Source: Entoloma clypeatum (Eukaryota > Basidiomycota > Agaricomycetes > Agaricales > Entolomataceae). From it: DNA of 64,000 bases. Shown piece by piece: positions 24,701-34,935 of this stretch (positions within the stretch are counted from its first letter, which is position 1; each line of letters begins with the position of its first letter). The stretch covers positions 992,001 to 1,056,000 of the forward strand of contig OY751495.1 of assembly GCA_963565915.1 (NCBI GenBank), in the 5' to 3' direction. The notes under the pieces are model-generated. The model was not told the origin of the DNA, searched no databases, and saw only the letters and a list, made by a program, of their open reading frames with translations. A program made the translations under genes and the position numbers.

Positions 24701-26494
24701 GAATCAGACGATGATTTGCCGCGTAGCGAACCCGATGACGAGCCACGAGTACCCACTCCAGAGCCCGAGCAAGTACCAGATCGACCGATCAGGGAACGAC
24801 GAGTTCGGAGAATGCCAGACAGCATCTATGGGGAAGACACCCCTGCTTCTGATCTTGAAAAAATGGATCGAAGACGTAGACTGGGCGGTCAAACGGCATG
24901 GATGAACGATCTCCTAATGGAGGCAATCTCCATCCAAGTAGGCATCATCGAAATGTCACACAAAGACATATACTCTCTTCCGAACAAAGAAGATTGGTAT
25001 GCGGCAGAACGAAAAGAGCTAGACATGCTCAAAAGCCGCGGGGTGATCACGGAGTTAGTACCCCTACCTACAGGGAGGAAAGCTCTAAGGAACAAATGGG
25101 TTTACAACGAAAAATCCGACGGGCGTTTGAAAGCGCGCCTTGTTGCAAAAGGTTTCTCTCAGGTAGAAGGGATTGACTTCGATCAGATCTTCTCACCAGT
25201 AGTGAGATACGAGACAGTCCGATTGATTCTGGCATTGACAGCCCTTGAAGGGTGGTTCATGACACTCTTGGACGTCTCAGCAGCCTTCCTCTATGGAACA
25301 CTCCGTGAGGTAATTTACATGCGACAGCCTGAGGGCTACATAGTAAAAGGGAAAGAAAACCTCGTGTACCGACTATACAAAGCCCTATACGGACTCAAGC
25401 AGGCCGCATTAGCCTGGTGGAGGGAACTCGATTCCTCCATGAAAAAGCTCGGCTTTGCCCGGCTTCACTCCGATGCGGGAGTTTTCATTCACACAAGTAC
25501 CAAAGGGGAAACTGTGATCGCCGTCATTTATGTCGATGACTCTGCTTTTCTCGGCACAAACCGGGAATACACGCTGGAAAAGAAGAAGGCCTTCATGACA
25601 ACATGGGAATGTAGGGACCTAGGCCACCTAGTCCCTGATGGGGAACCAAAAGAATTTCTCTCTATCCAAATAAGGCAACGTGGGAAGCGGATCTTCATTG
25701 ATCAAGTACCCTACCTTGAGAAAATTCTCGCACGCATGGGGATGAGCGAATCTAATGCCACCCATACCCCACTCCCGACGGGCTACAAACCCATGAAGTC
25801 TGAAGATGAACCCAATGCGGAACTCAGATCCAAGTACCAATCCGTCATCGGGTCACTATTGTACTTAATGATAGGGACAAGACCCGACATTTGTTTCGCC
25901 GTAATCAAAATGTCCCAATTCTCTGCAAACCCTACTAAACGCCATTTAGAAGTGGCAAGGGATATTTGCAGGTATTTGAAGGCGACAAAAAATTACGCGA
26001 TCATGTACGATGGTGATTCTGGGAAAGGAATCTACGCATTCACAGACTCTGATTGGGCGTCAGACGAAAACACCAGGAAGTCCACCACTGGTTACTTCGT
26101 ATCGCTGGCATCTGGAGCAGTAACATGGGTTTCATCGGCGCAAAAAACCATTGCCCTCTCTTCCACGGAAGCAGAATACATGGCGCTATCAGATTGCAGT
26201 CGCGCAGTGACATGGCTTAGAAGCATGCTTGCCGAACTTGGGATGCAGATCGGATCAGTCCCAATCTATGGAGATAACAATGGCTCCGTCTTTATCGCAT
26301 CCAACCCTGTAACTGAAAAGCGGTCCAAGCACATTGACGTGCGATTCCACTTCGTCAGAGAAAAAGTATCCGAAGGCATCATTACGGTCGAATTCATCGA
26401 AGGAGTGAATAACCCTGCAGACCTTTTAACTAAGAATCTGGGGAAAGTCCTCTTTAGCAAGTTTATCCCGTACTTTGGATTACTTAAAAACTAG
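21704..26494 (+). CDS. Copia gag-pol polyprotein, intact (copy 1)
   Basis: A single 1596-residue frame. The N-terminal 250 residues are a copia-type gag with FDGIDYQSWAEKM and an alpha-helical body, then a basic Lys-rich region and a Pro/His-rich linker. Protease: WILDSGASLHF near residue 525. GAG-pre-integrase: WHKRLGHPND with CTGCLKGK (about 655-700). Integrase DDE core: HSDLKQ (about 726), DGGGEFN (about 788), NGRAERINR (about 815). RT starts near KWVYNEKSDGRLKARLVAKG (about 1130) and has YVDDSAFLG (about 1276). RNase H has FTDSDWASDENT and SSTEAEYMAL (from about 1445). No canonical CX2CX4HX4C knuckle is visible in gag. The ATG at 21704 is the first in frame, 362 bp after the LTR. Product: all enzymes for particle formation, cDNA synthesis and integration. 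Confidence 0.95.
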   Translation: MSTSRSALDSIIVFDGIDYQSWAEKMKSYLLHQGVWRLVSGDIERPTIEDFTVTVSTPASATSTSATQPPVITVTVDQPAFHKERKTWIRDDNMAFGSIRLKVSEAIRRHIKDAKTSKEAWTILKNAYSKVSPATIFGDFKAAASFKLSGRDPVPEIERLGSLFARLSESNFVVPDLMQAMILASAIPDAWSSLSTALFQVYDADDFTWQAVADSIVSEYRRKYAIGSTRASNEQARKISGTKRKGQDPKWEKQTAPSTSRNNADEQPNSTDPSTASEKKKGKGRWRNQKKRANNAENDSDQAEEMVEFIAPAIEQPLRRPAPCPLPPRQRAPCHLPPHHAPAFTTITGRGKTTSTAQPESEKMQSLLQRMNPPPSQYTGLPSGKPSVWKKNERVRKLAREIGAQPSGSNLRILDTIIPDIDERPAKQRRVAPSIEESLKMMDIDQERMGPDVFEDEIELDGSSKPFLKPYQLRKANNTSQQTYDIIASTSTECVDHFSSDLHKKYIKHFASCTHCKEKECAQWILDSGASLHFTYEFKDFAYYRPLTVKRFVQTAAKGKKLEILGVGAVPVRHTLNGEVKTHLLRPVFYIPDMDTCLLSLGVFLNHGYKVDGTCGEINISKGLSKIQFSPHILGQTIYWLDTEIRYDQIHAISSEITVETWHKRLGHPNDQALRKIPTSTKGVPETLVREKSQESCTGCLKGKMPNQSYPNSITRATKTFDLIHSDLKQISTASYHKYKYFLTFLDDFSSHVWVVLLRKKSDAVMALRQFLAMIQNQFAATPKKWRVDGGGEFNEYKDVLADHGILIDVTLPYQHQQNGRAERINRTLWEKSQALRFDACLPPMWWEFCLEHAAFLYNRTPMQRLEWNTPYFRVTNEIPDMSSIRVFGCQAYVYIPKEKRRNSLESRSRLMIYLGSKPGVKGYRFMDPETNTIFMGGKAIFDESKYPRCHIDPLPENHPEMENPEPADEFEDLIPGNDDNDSHYEKPHDPVPTGQDHPESDDDLPRSEPDDEPRVPTPEPEQVPDRPIRERRVRRMPDSIYGEDTPASDLEKMDRRRRLGGQTAWMNDLLMEAISIQVGIIEMSHKDIYSLPNKEDWYAAERKELDMLKSRGVITELVPLPTGRKALRNKWVYNEKSDGRLKARLVAKGFSQVEGIDFDQIFSPVVRYETVRLILALTALEGWFMTLLDVSAAFLYGTLREVIYMRQPEGYIVKGKENLVYRLYKALYGLKQAALAWWRELDSSMKKLGFARLHSDAGVFIHTSTKGETVIAVIYVDDSAFLGTNREYTLEKKKAFMTTWECRDLGHLVPDGEPKEFLSIQIRQRGKRIFIDQVPYLEKILARMGMSESNATHTPLPTGYKPMKSEDEPNAELRSKYQSVIGSLLYLMIGTRPDICFAVIKMSQFSANPTKRHLEVARDICRYLKATKNYAIMYDGDSGKGIYAFTDSDWASDENTRKSTTGYFVSLASGAVTWVSSAQKTIALSSTEAEYMALSDCSRAVTWLRSMLAELGMQIGSVPIYGDNNGSVFIASNPVTEKRSKHIDVRFHFVREKVSEGIITVEFIEGVNNPADLLTKNLGKVLFSKFIPYFGLLKN

Positions 26495-26560
26495 ACGAAA
26501 GAGTACCTATATGGGAAAAAGTAAAAATGTATTTAGAAGTATGTACTAAATATGGGGGGG

Positions 26561-26864
26561 TGTTGAAACTTTTCCATCACGTAGATTAGATTAGATTATA
26601 TCACGTGACCTTTACACATCTTCGATTACATACTTATTTGGTTGGTACAAACAGTAGTACGGTATATAAGACCAGGAAACTGTTAATATCAATAAGTTGT
26701 CTCTTGACTCTTAACCAGCTCCATCGCTCTTACCAGCCTCAACCGCTCTCACCAGCCTCACCCCTCCCAAACCATGTAAGTGGCTAGAACGGTTATGTAG
26801 AGTACTTCCACTGTAGCTGGTTGCTCAGTACATCTGTGGCTAACGCCCAGGTGGAACTTCAACA
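26561..26864 (+). repeat. Copia copy 1 3' LTR
   Basis: 304 bp, identical by eye to the 5' LTR, immediately after a GGGGGGG polypurine tract. Confidence 0.95.
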
Positions 26865-26978
26865 CTTTGCTTCCGCTTGCGGAGTTCGCTTACAACAACA
26901 CTTCGAGTGCCACTACAGGTGTATCACCATTCTTTGCCAACAAAGGTTATCACCCCGACATTACACTCCATCCGGAAC
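26865..26978 (+). pseudogene. Gypsy D integrase, middle fragment
   Basis: This 114-bp piece of the D integrase lies between Copia copy 1 and Gypsy H and reads PLAEFAYNNTSSATTGVSPFF. It joins the upstream part at 21037 and the downstream part at 33162 once the insertions and one copy of each duplication are removed. Confidence 0.9.
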
Positions 26979-27348
26979 TGTTATGCGTAACAAACCGTTC
27001 CAAGGTTCGGGCAGAGTATGCAGGAAGATGGAAAGGCGAAGAGCAATGTGATTGCTAAATCTAAGGAATGTAGCTATGGTACATGAGGTTTATATAGTAC
27101 TGACTATGAGCGGTAGCGAATGAGTCAGTAACTGCGGAAGGCAGTGCGCATGAGTAAGACGACTGCGGAAGGCTATGCACTAATGAGTAAGCTGACTGCG
27201 GAATGAGTCAGACAGCTGCAGAAAGCGAGTCAGCGCGGGAGCGAAGTATACTAAAGGAAATAAAGTATAATACGATATGTGTAAGCGGGGGCCGATGAGT
27301 AAAAGTGAAAAAGTAAGCGTATACGTCCGTAGTCGTTAGTCCGTAACA
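26979..27348 (-). repeat. Gypsy H 3' LTR
   Basis: 370 bp. The adjacent AAGAGGGGAA (minus strand, 27351-27360) is the polypurine tract. Confidence 0.93.
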
Positions 27349-27855
27349 TGTTCCCCTCTTCAAGGTCTGTGTCCTCACAGACTACCTACTCCCATCCATC
27401 GTTGCCATTTGGATCGGCCCAGGCAGGGTCAACTCGGTTACCCCAATCCTTTATCAGTTCATCGTTTACCGCCGTGGCAAACTCTAAACCTCAAACGGCG
27501 AGGCGAAGGCGTCGATTCTCGACAGCAAGGGTGTTGGTATAGTTTTTGAGGATGAGCTTCTCCTCAGCGGTGGGGGCGGTTGGTAAATCGGAGAGGGTAT
27601 GAAGGCGGATATGCATCTGCCGGTGGAGGATGTCGGCGACGGAGGTTTCGAGCGCATGGAGAGCGCTTCGCCGATGAGGGTGGTGATGGTGGGGTTGATA
27701 TCGGAAGCATCGGTGGAGGCGGCGGTGATGTTGGACATGGCAGAAATGATGTTTGAAAGGTATAAGAAGAACGGCGTGTTGGGCGAGAAGAGTTGGAGCG
27801 GGGAACTCGATGTGACAGAAGTCGATGTGGAAAATGGTTCTCAAAGTTTGTTCTT

Positions 27856-30800
27856 TTATCGTGGACGCGATGGATTTTGCCGATGAAAATCTCGGATCAA
27901 GTCTTGAGCGTTCTGAACATTAGTCCGAGGTTCCCACATGTTCTCTTCTGGGCCATACCCTTCCCATTGGACAAGGTACTGGATCTTTCCACGGAATTTC
28001 TGAGAGTCCAGGATCATGGAGACATGGTATTCTTCTTGTCCTTCGACGATGATCGGATCAGGGGCTGGCTTCTTTTTCTGAATGGCATACTTCGGGGTTT
28101 CGTATGGCGATAACAGGGTCTCGTTGAACACAGGGTGGATCATCTTCCAGGTTTTGGGAAGATCAAGACGGTATGCGCTAGCTCCTTTCTTCTCTAGGAC
28201 TTTGAACAGTCCGTGTCGGAGGGCGTCAAGTTTCTTTGAGGGACGATCAGTCCTGATGTTAGTCCCTTCCAGCCACACCTTGTCTCCGATGTGGTAATTC
28301 CGAGACGGGCTTCGTTGTGTGTCAACTGTTTTCTTCATCTGATCCTGGGCCTGTTTCAGTGCTGCGTTGGCTTCTTCTCGTGCCTGTTTGAGTTTTTTCA
28401 AGAAGTCGTTTGCCACTGGATTGGTGTCTTCCAACACAAGTTCTCCCTTCCAAGGATGCAGACCGTAGTTGAGATAGAATGGTGTGTACTTTGTCGCTTG
28501 ATGTTCTTTGTCATTGTACTGGAATTCTGCGATTGCGATCCATTCCGCCCAATCATCTTGTAGATGGTTGACAAAGTTTCGTAAGAACACCTCGGTTTCC
28601 TGATGCGATTGTTCGGCTTGTCCATCAGTTTGTGGATGGTACACAGTGGACAGGTTCCTCTTGATCCCTAGCATGCGGCAGAGTATCTCCATGAACTTTG
28701 CGGCGAACTGCGGTCCCCTATCGCTGATGATCTTCTTTGGGATCCCATGAAGCTTCCATATCTGGTCCTGATAGATCTTGGCTAATCCTTCAGCTGATAG
28801 TTCCACAGTTGTCGGGATGAGGTGAAGCATCTTTGAATGTCTGTCTGTGATGACCAGAATTGCGTTTTTTCCATCAGATTCTGGTATCGGTCCCACGACG
28901 TCGATTCCTATGTCTTCCCATGGGTGACTTGGTGCTGCATGGGGATGTAGCGGAGCATGTCACTTTTCTCAGTTAATCTTGTTGCGTTGACAAGTGTCGC
29001 AACCCTTTACATACTTCTTCACATCATGCAGTATGGTAGGCCACCAGTAGGTGCGAGTGAGGAGTTCATGTGTCCGGTACTGTCCTGGATGTCCTGCCAC
29101 TGGTGCGTCGTGCACTTCAAACATCAGTTCTTGGCGCAATTGTGGGTCTGGTGGAACATAGACTCGTTCTCCTGCGTAGGTGATGCCATTTTCCTGCTGG
29201 TACCAGTGAGGATTCTTCTTCAGACCCTGGGCTACTTCTGTCTCCATGCGATTCGAGGCCTTGATGCGTGCGATCCATGGGTTTTCGATGGTTGTGATGT
29301 TTCCGATTTTGATGGAATCAGATGTTTCACCCCCTTCAAAGAATTGTTCCTCCGGGAACATCTCCATTTGTATCACATCTTCTGATTCCAATCGTTTCAA
29401 AAATAGCCCCTCCTTGAGCATTTGGTCGCTGTCCTGCGGCTCGAGTTCTGTCTCATACCAGGGTAAACGTGACAGGATGTCTGCTTTCGCGTTTGTCTTC
29501 CCAGGTACATGTTGCAATTCGAAGTCATAGTCTTGTAACTTCATCTTCCAGCGCCTCTGTCGTTGGTTTAGGTCCTGAGGACGCCGGAAATACTCCAGGT
29601 TTTTGTGATCGGTTAAGATCTCGAAACGTTCCTTGGCTTCAAGTAGATAATGTCGCCAGTCCTTCAGTGCTTCCATGACTGCCAAGAGTTCCTTGTCATA
29701 TATCTCGTAATTCTGTTCGGCCGCGGACATGGTCCGCGACAAGAACACGATAGGATGCCACTTGTCATCTTGTTTCTGTGAAAGTACCGCTCCAATCGCA
29801 TAACCCGATGCATCGGTTTCGACCCTGAACTGTCCGTCCGGTTTGGGCAATGCCAAGACTGGTGCCGTCGTGATTGCCCGTATGAGACCTTCAAATGCTT
29901 CTTGCGCCGCTGGTCCCCACGTGAATGCTGTACTTCCCGTAAGTGTTGTGAGTGGCTTTGCGATGTTTGAGTATCCTTCAATGAAGCGTCGATAAAAATT
30001 GGCAAATCCCAGGAACCTCTGGACTTCCTTTTTTGATGTGGGTACTCACCAGTTCCGGATTGTGTCCACCTTTTCAGTTTCCATCTCAACACGTCCTTCT
30101 CCAATGACATATCCCAATATGGGGCATTTCGTTACTTCCCAAAGACACTTCTTCTCCTTTAGGAACAGGTCATTGTCTGACAGAATCTGCAAGATCTCTT
30201 CAGTGTTCCGGGCGAGTTCTTCCTTGGTTTTACCAATAACCACTATGTCATCCATGTAAATCACACAGATGCGCCGACGGATCTGATCCCTGAATAGGCT
30301 GGCCATCATCCGAGAGAATGTTCCCGGGGAGTTGCAGAGACCAAAAAACATGACCAATGGTTCAAACAATCCTTGGCTGGTCAGGAAGGCGGCTTTCCAT
30401 TCGTCACCCTTCTTGATCCGCACATTATTGTATCCCCACATGATGTCCATTTTGTTGAAGTAGACTGCGTCCTTCAATACATCCAAGAGGTCATTGATGC
30501 GTGGGAGTGGGAATTTGTCCTTAACCGTGAATTTATTGACCGTGCGATAATCCTGTACCAATCATTTGGAACCGTCTTTCTTGTTAATGAAGAAGCAGGG
30601 TGATGCATAAGGGGATTTGGACGGTCGGATCTTTCCGGTTGCCAGGCCTTCATCAATGAATTCGTCCAGTTCTTCTTGCTCCTTTTGGGTCATAGGATAT
30701 GTGTTTCCTCCTAGCTCCTTTGGTGCGTCTGGTGTAAGTTCAATGCCGTGGTCCCATTCTCTTTCCTTTGGGATCTTGTCAAAGTTTTCTTTTTCAAAGA

Positions 30801-31317
30801 GATGGGCAAAACGTTCAATGTATGAGGGTCGTTTGGTTGTGGGAGGTGGTGTGGGAGTAACTGCTTCCAATATGGGGTCTCCGGGCTTCCATTTCTGATC
30901 CGATTTCTTGGGCGCGTCCTTGTCTTGTACTTCCACCATGCGAACCCGATGTTTGCGACCATTAAGGTTAACCCTGAAATCCAAGTGTTTGGTTTGACAT
31001 GTTGATGGGCACCGGTTGAATGTTACAGCACCGGTCGTCCAATTGATTGTGGGGTTGTGGTGCACCAACCAGTCATGTCCCAAAAGCATGTCCGTTCTCC
31101 CAATGTCCAATACCATTGCTTCCATGGTTTACTGGTGTGTTCCTAAGTCCAGCTTGACTTCGGCAAGTTTTTCTGCTTTCTGTTGTCGGTTCGGCGATCC
31201 ATCCGCATTTAGGATTGATATGGGCTTTATTCCACGTGTGGGAAGGTTCTGTTCGCGTACTATTCTGGGATGGATACATGTGCGTTCACATCCGCTATCA
31301 ACCTCGGGTCGAATGGC
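27856..31317 (-). pseudogene. Gypsy H pol: protease, RT, RNase H, integrase, chromodomain
   Basis: In sense order: protease VDSGCERTCI near 31290; then the linker with GHDWLVHHNP. RT has [20 protein letters not shown] and the catalytic [10 protein letters not shown] near 30250. RNase H has ETDASGYAIGAVL and TDHKNLEYFRRPQD. The HHCC finger has AGHPGQYRTHELL and CDTCQRNK. The integrase core has ITDRHSKMLHL, SDRGPQFAAKF and HPQTDGQAEQ. The C-terminal chromodomain has IQYLVQWEGYGPEENMWEP, ending at 27856. In-frame stops at 30562-30564 and 30046-30048 sit at positions read as Arg in relatives (CGA to TGA), and further breaks lie near 31135 and 28900-28970. Confidence 0.9.
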
Positions 31318-32745
31318 CTAGTCTTTGGAAAGGTGACCAAAGCGCTGACAGTTGTAGCAACGGGCTACTCCTGCTTTGTCGATCTCCATGGCTTTGCCTT
31401 GACCACCATAAGTGGTGCCCGATCCGGTGCGTGTGTTGCCACCCCCTCGGATGACTAATGCATGTCCCTCCATCTGTCGTCCCTTGTTTCGGATCTCCTT
31501 TGCGTAATCAGTGTACGTCTTGCCATCGCTAGCCACTTGTTCAGAAATTCTGCGGTTGACGTTCTTTTCCAGGATGTATTTCCCAGTTTCTTCGCCAAGG
31601 TTTGACAGCTTCAAGAGCTCTTCGAATTCGTCCAAGAATTCGTCGATGGTGCGTTTCTCCTGTTTCAGGACTTCGAGTCTCGCCTTGGCCGCTGCCGACT
31701 TGTTGGCAATAGAGAATCGCGTAGCGATGTCGTCTGAGAACCCTAACCAGGTGATGTTCTCGCCATCGGTGGCAAGGTCGTCTAACTTGTTGCTGGCCCA
31801 GTGTTTACCGGACCCTTCCATCATGCGGGATAACACTGCAAGAATTTTCTGATCATCGGACAGGCCCTTCTGGAACCTGATGTATAATTTGGTGGCTTTC
31901 CACCACTCGTCGAAGGTGTGTCTGTCTTTGAACATCCCAGGATCTTTGATGATCTTGGATGTATCCATTGTTTGTACTGTCAGTGCTTCTGCCATGTCTA
32001 GAACCTGCGGAGTAGGAGAGGTGTCAGATTGTTGGGATGAAGATGGGGTTCGGGATACAGGTAGGGGTTGAAAATCAGTCCCTGTTCTAGGCGTCTGTTC
32101 GGTATCTGACTGCGCGGAGTCAAAAGTAAATTCGTCAGGGGACTCGTCGGCGGAATCGGTGGCAAAACGTTCGGGGTATTTCCTCTGTAGATCTCTAAGG
32201 AATCTCTGTTCCTGCGCATCTGTTGGTCGCGAGAAGGGGTCAAGTCTCTCGTTTCGTGCCCAATGGTTGTACTTGGTCTGTTGCTCGTCGGTGGTGAAGT
32301 GGGCGTAGATCTGCTGCTTCGAGTAAGACGTGGTGATGCGGCTCTGGGACGTCTCGATGTGAGCGTCCTAATCAATCTTCTGATAATGGTTGTCTGGACA
32401 CCGATAAACTCTCTGATCTCTGTGATCCGACCTGTCTGAGGTCCTTCTTGAACGCGAAAGCTTTCGAGTTCGTTCTGTCGGGCGTTGTAACGCGCGATCT
32501 GGTGTTGCTGAGCAAGATGGATGCTCTCTGCTATCTCGCTGTGGGGGCGATGCTCGTCGTTGTCTAGTTCTTCGTCAAGCACCTGCTGTAGGATGCGATG
32601 GATCTCCGATTCGATGTACTGCTGGATGAGTGTAAAATCGATCCTGTCTCGAGGACTTAGCTCCTCCTGTCGGGCTTCTGGCGTGCTGAATGGGTTACTG
32701 GTGAAGTCTTCAAAGAAGCGCGACGTCTTGATTTGTCTGGTAGTT
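31318..32745 (-). pseudogene. Gypsy H gag
   Basis: The best gag frame runs from about 32340 down to 31318, with a Gln/Glu-rich N-terminal part that may begin nearer the LTR in another frame. The capsid-like domain includes FDEWWKATKLYIRFQKGL and TIDEFLDEFEELLKLS. The zinc knuckle begins CYNCQRFGHLSKD, but a TAG stands where the last Cys and following residue belong, so both knuckle and frame are lost. An internal ATG at 31995 gives the downstream 225-codon frame; the true start is uncertain. Confidence 0.75.
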
Positions 32746-32773
32746 GCTCTCTTCGCTCTGGGCGAACCTAACG

Positions 32774-32784
32774 AGATTTAGCAA
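32774..32784 (-). promoter_or_regulatory. Primer binding site of Gypsy H, self-priming type
   Basis: In sense orientation TTGCTAAATCT begins two bases after the 5' LTR. It is the exact complement of AGATTTAGCAA inside the LTR (32860-32870). Confidence 0.72.
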
Positions 32785-32786
32785 CT

Positions 32787-33156
32787 TGTTATGCGTAACA
32801 AACCGTTCCAAGGTTCGGGCAGAGTATGCAGGAAGATGGAAAGGCGAAGAGCAATGTGATTGCTAAATCTAAGGAATGTAGCTATGGTACATGAGGTTTA
32901 TATAGTACTGACTATGAGCGGTAGCGAATGAGTCAGTAACTGCGGAAGGCAGTGCGCATGAGTAAGGCGACTGCGGAAGGCTATGCACTAATGAGTAAGC
33001 TGACTGCGGAATGAGTCAGACAGCTGCGGAAAGCGAGTCAGCGCGGGAGCGAAGTATACTAAAGGAAATAAAGTATAATACGATATGTGTAAGCGGGGGC
33101 CGATGAGTAAAAGTGAAAAAGTAAGCATATACGTCCGTAGTCGTTAGTCCGTAACA
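32787..33156 (-). repeat. Gypsy H 5' LTR
   Basis: 370 bp. In sense orientation TATATAAA lies about 34 bp before AGATTTAGCAA (32870-32860), the segment complementary to the PBS. Confidence 0.93.
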
Positions 33157-33766
33157 GGAACGTGATCTAGCATCCGGTAAAGCTCGACAATACATTGTCG
33201 ACTTAGATGAATTACATCAAGAACTAAAGACTGCTGTCGCAGAGGCACAACAACGTTATCAAGGCCCTGCGGACGTCCGACGTTCTCCGCCTCCTCTGCT
33301 CCACATTGGACAAGAAGTCTTTGTTAAAGCCAAGTTCTTCCACACCACACGACCCACCCAAAAGTTATCCGACAAATATGCTGGCCCATTTGAAATCATA
33401 GCCCAACCTGGCACGCACTCCTTTACACTATGTCTACCCGACACTATGTGTGCTATACACCCCGTCTTCCACATATCCATGCTCGAACCAGCAACTCCTA
33501 ACGAGATTCCAAATCGGATACAATCTCCTCCGCCTCTGCTCAAGATGGACAGAGAAACCGAATACGAAATTGCGGAAATCATCGACTCAAAGATCAATAA
33601 AAGATGACGCTGCAAACTCCTTTACCTCGTCCGCTGGTTAGGTTATGAAGACACCAGTGAAGAGTTTTCTTGGTTACCCGCATCCGAGCTTGAACACGCG
33701 GCGGATACGGTAGCAGACTTCCACTCCGCTCAACCAACTAAGCCAGGCCCCTTATCGCGCTTGTAA
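33157..33766 (+). pseudogene. Gypsy D integrase C-terminus and chromodomain
   Basis: Continues the D integrase after the H insertion: an SH3-like region (GQEVFVKAKFF, KYAGPFEII, HPVFHISMLEP), then a chromodomain with YEIAEIIDSK and LLYLVRWLGYEDTSEEFSWLP. It ends at TAA 33764-33766. TGA at 33605-33607 interrupts the chromodomain at a position compatible with Arg. Family role: the chromodomain steers integration toward modified histones. Confidence 0.9.
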
Positions 33767-33810
33767 CAAAAAGAAAAGAAAATCTATTAAAATTTTATAC
33801 TAACAAAAAA

Positions 33811-34804
33811 CTACTTTCGCTGTTTTTTGTTAGATACCCCCTCCGTCTCCTTGTTCCACTCCAATCCGGATTCCTCTTCCGCTTCCTCCATCCGCTTCCG
33901 CTTCTTCGTTTCTTCTTCTTTTTCTTCTTCTTCTTCTACCTCCTTTGCCAACTCCTGCAATACCCTATCATACTCCTCCGCATCCTCGTCCTCGTCGGAT
34001 CCCTCCTCCGAAGCCTCCAAATCCTCCCTCCACGCGATAACCATCAAAAGCTCCTTGATCTCCCACAGTTCCTTCAACTCCACCTTTATCAGCCGCATCT
34101 CCCTTATCATGCTCCTAAGCCCTCTCACCACCTCCGTGCCTATGACCACCTCAGGCGGACCAAACCCCTCTGGCATGAACTCCGGCTCCTCCGACGCTGC
34201 AGCTATCCGCGATCCCTCCGCGGTCCCCTCTCCCTTGGACGATCCCGCCTTCGCATTCTTCGTCGCACCACCTGCCACCTTAGCCTTTCCGACCCTCACC
34301 GCCTTGGTCATCCTCCGCTTCACCTCCGACTCCGCTTCCGCTCCCATTCTGCAGCTTCATTTTAAACACTGGCACCGCCAGCACGACGAAGCATTGTCAT
34401 TCCTAAAGAACAAGTTAATAACGAAGCATATAAAGAAATAGAAAAAACTCACTCCGATGGCCAAAAACACAAGTCCCCTGCTTTCAAGCAGGAGGTGCAA
34501 TCCTCCTTCCCCTGCTCATAACTTGCAGGCATATCCTTGAAAACCCCCTGCAGCCGGACCTTCTTCACCTCCGCATTTGCCGCATCCGCATCCGCATCCG
34601 CAACCGGCTCCTTCGCCTTCGCTTTCTCTGCTTTCCTCTCTGCTCGTCTCCGCTCTTTCGCCGCCCTTTTCACCTCCGCGCGCTCTGCATCTTCCTTTGC
34701 ATGCTCCTCTGCCTCCTGCAGCTTCCTCTCCAACTCCTCGGTGACCTTCTTCTGGCGCTCCCTTTCAGCACGGAGAGCGGCGAGGGGTGAGTCTCAGCGG
34801 ACAT
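33811..34804 (-). pseudogene. Antisense accessory gene of Gypsy D with Zn2Cys6-like cysteine pattern
   Basis: On the strand opposite to pol, between the pol stop and the 3' LTR, two exons read as one protein. Exon 1 (from ATG 34804 or 34733 to 34453) is a highly charged helix (EELERKLQEAEEHAKEDAER), ending in CTSCLKAGDLCFWPS. A 49-bp GT-AG intron (34404-34452) joins it in frame to CWRCQCLK, a TGA at 34357-34359, and SC. The combined pattern is CX2CX6C-X11-CX2CX6C, as in fungal binuclear zinc clusters. Exon 2 continues with GPPEVVIGTEVV, an ordered helix and an acidic then Lys/Arg-rich C-terminus ending at 33811. A one-base shift near 34770 and the TGA disable this copy. Function unknown; it might regulate the element or host genes, and this is inference. 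Confidence 0.6.
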
Positions 34805-34922
34805 AACAGATAGGCGTCGGGATAGATGTTGTGGTTGGGTGACAAGAGAGAAAAATCACGCACAAAGCTTTTCAACCAACGGTCATGTGGATTACCTCAT
34901 CTGGGCCTCAGGGTGCAGCCCT

Positions 34923-34932
34923 AAGAGGGAAA
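34923..34932 (+). promoter_or_regulatory. Polypurine tract of Gypsy D
   Basis: AAGAGGGAAA ends three bases before the 3' LTR, the usual plus-strand primer position. Confidence 0.7.
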
Positions 34933-34935
34933 TAC

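Larger units (their letters stand above)
21038..26864 (+). mobile_element. Copia (Ty1) LTR retrotransposon copy 1, complete
   Basis: Two 304-bp LTRs, identical by eye, begin TGTTGAAAC and end CTTCAACA. They are flanked by CTTTG (21033-21037, 26865-26869). An iMet-type half-tRNA PBS, one uninterrupted 1596-codon polyprotein and a G-rich polypurine tract (26554-26560) are all present. It is inserted in the integrase of Gypsy D. Identical LTRs and an open frame point to a very recent insertion, possibly still active. Confidence 0.96.
26979..33156 (-). mobile_element. Gypsy (Ty3) LTR retrotransposon H, 6.2 kb
   Basis: Two 370-bp LTRs (TGTTATGCG...CCGTAACA on the plus strand) are flanked by GGAAC (26974-26978, 33157-33161). 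Coding is on the minus strand: gag, protease, RT (YMDD), RNase H, integrase, chromodomain. The LTRs differ at about three sites. A polypurine tract (27351-27360) and a self-priming PBS (32774-32784) are present. The pol frame has several stops, so this copy is inactive although young. Confidence 0.94.
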
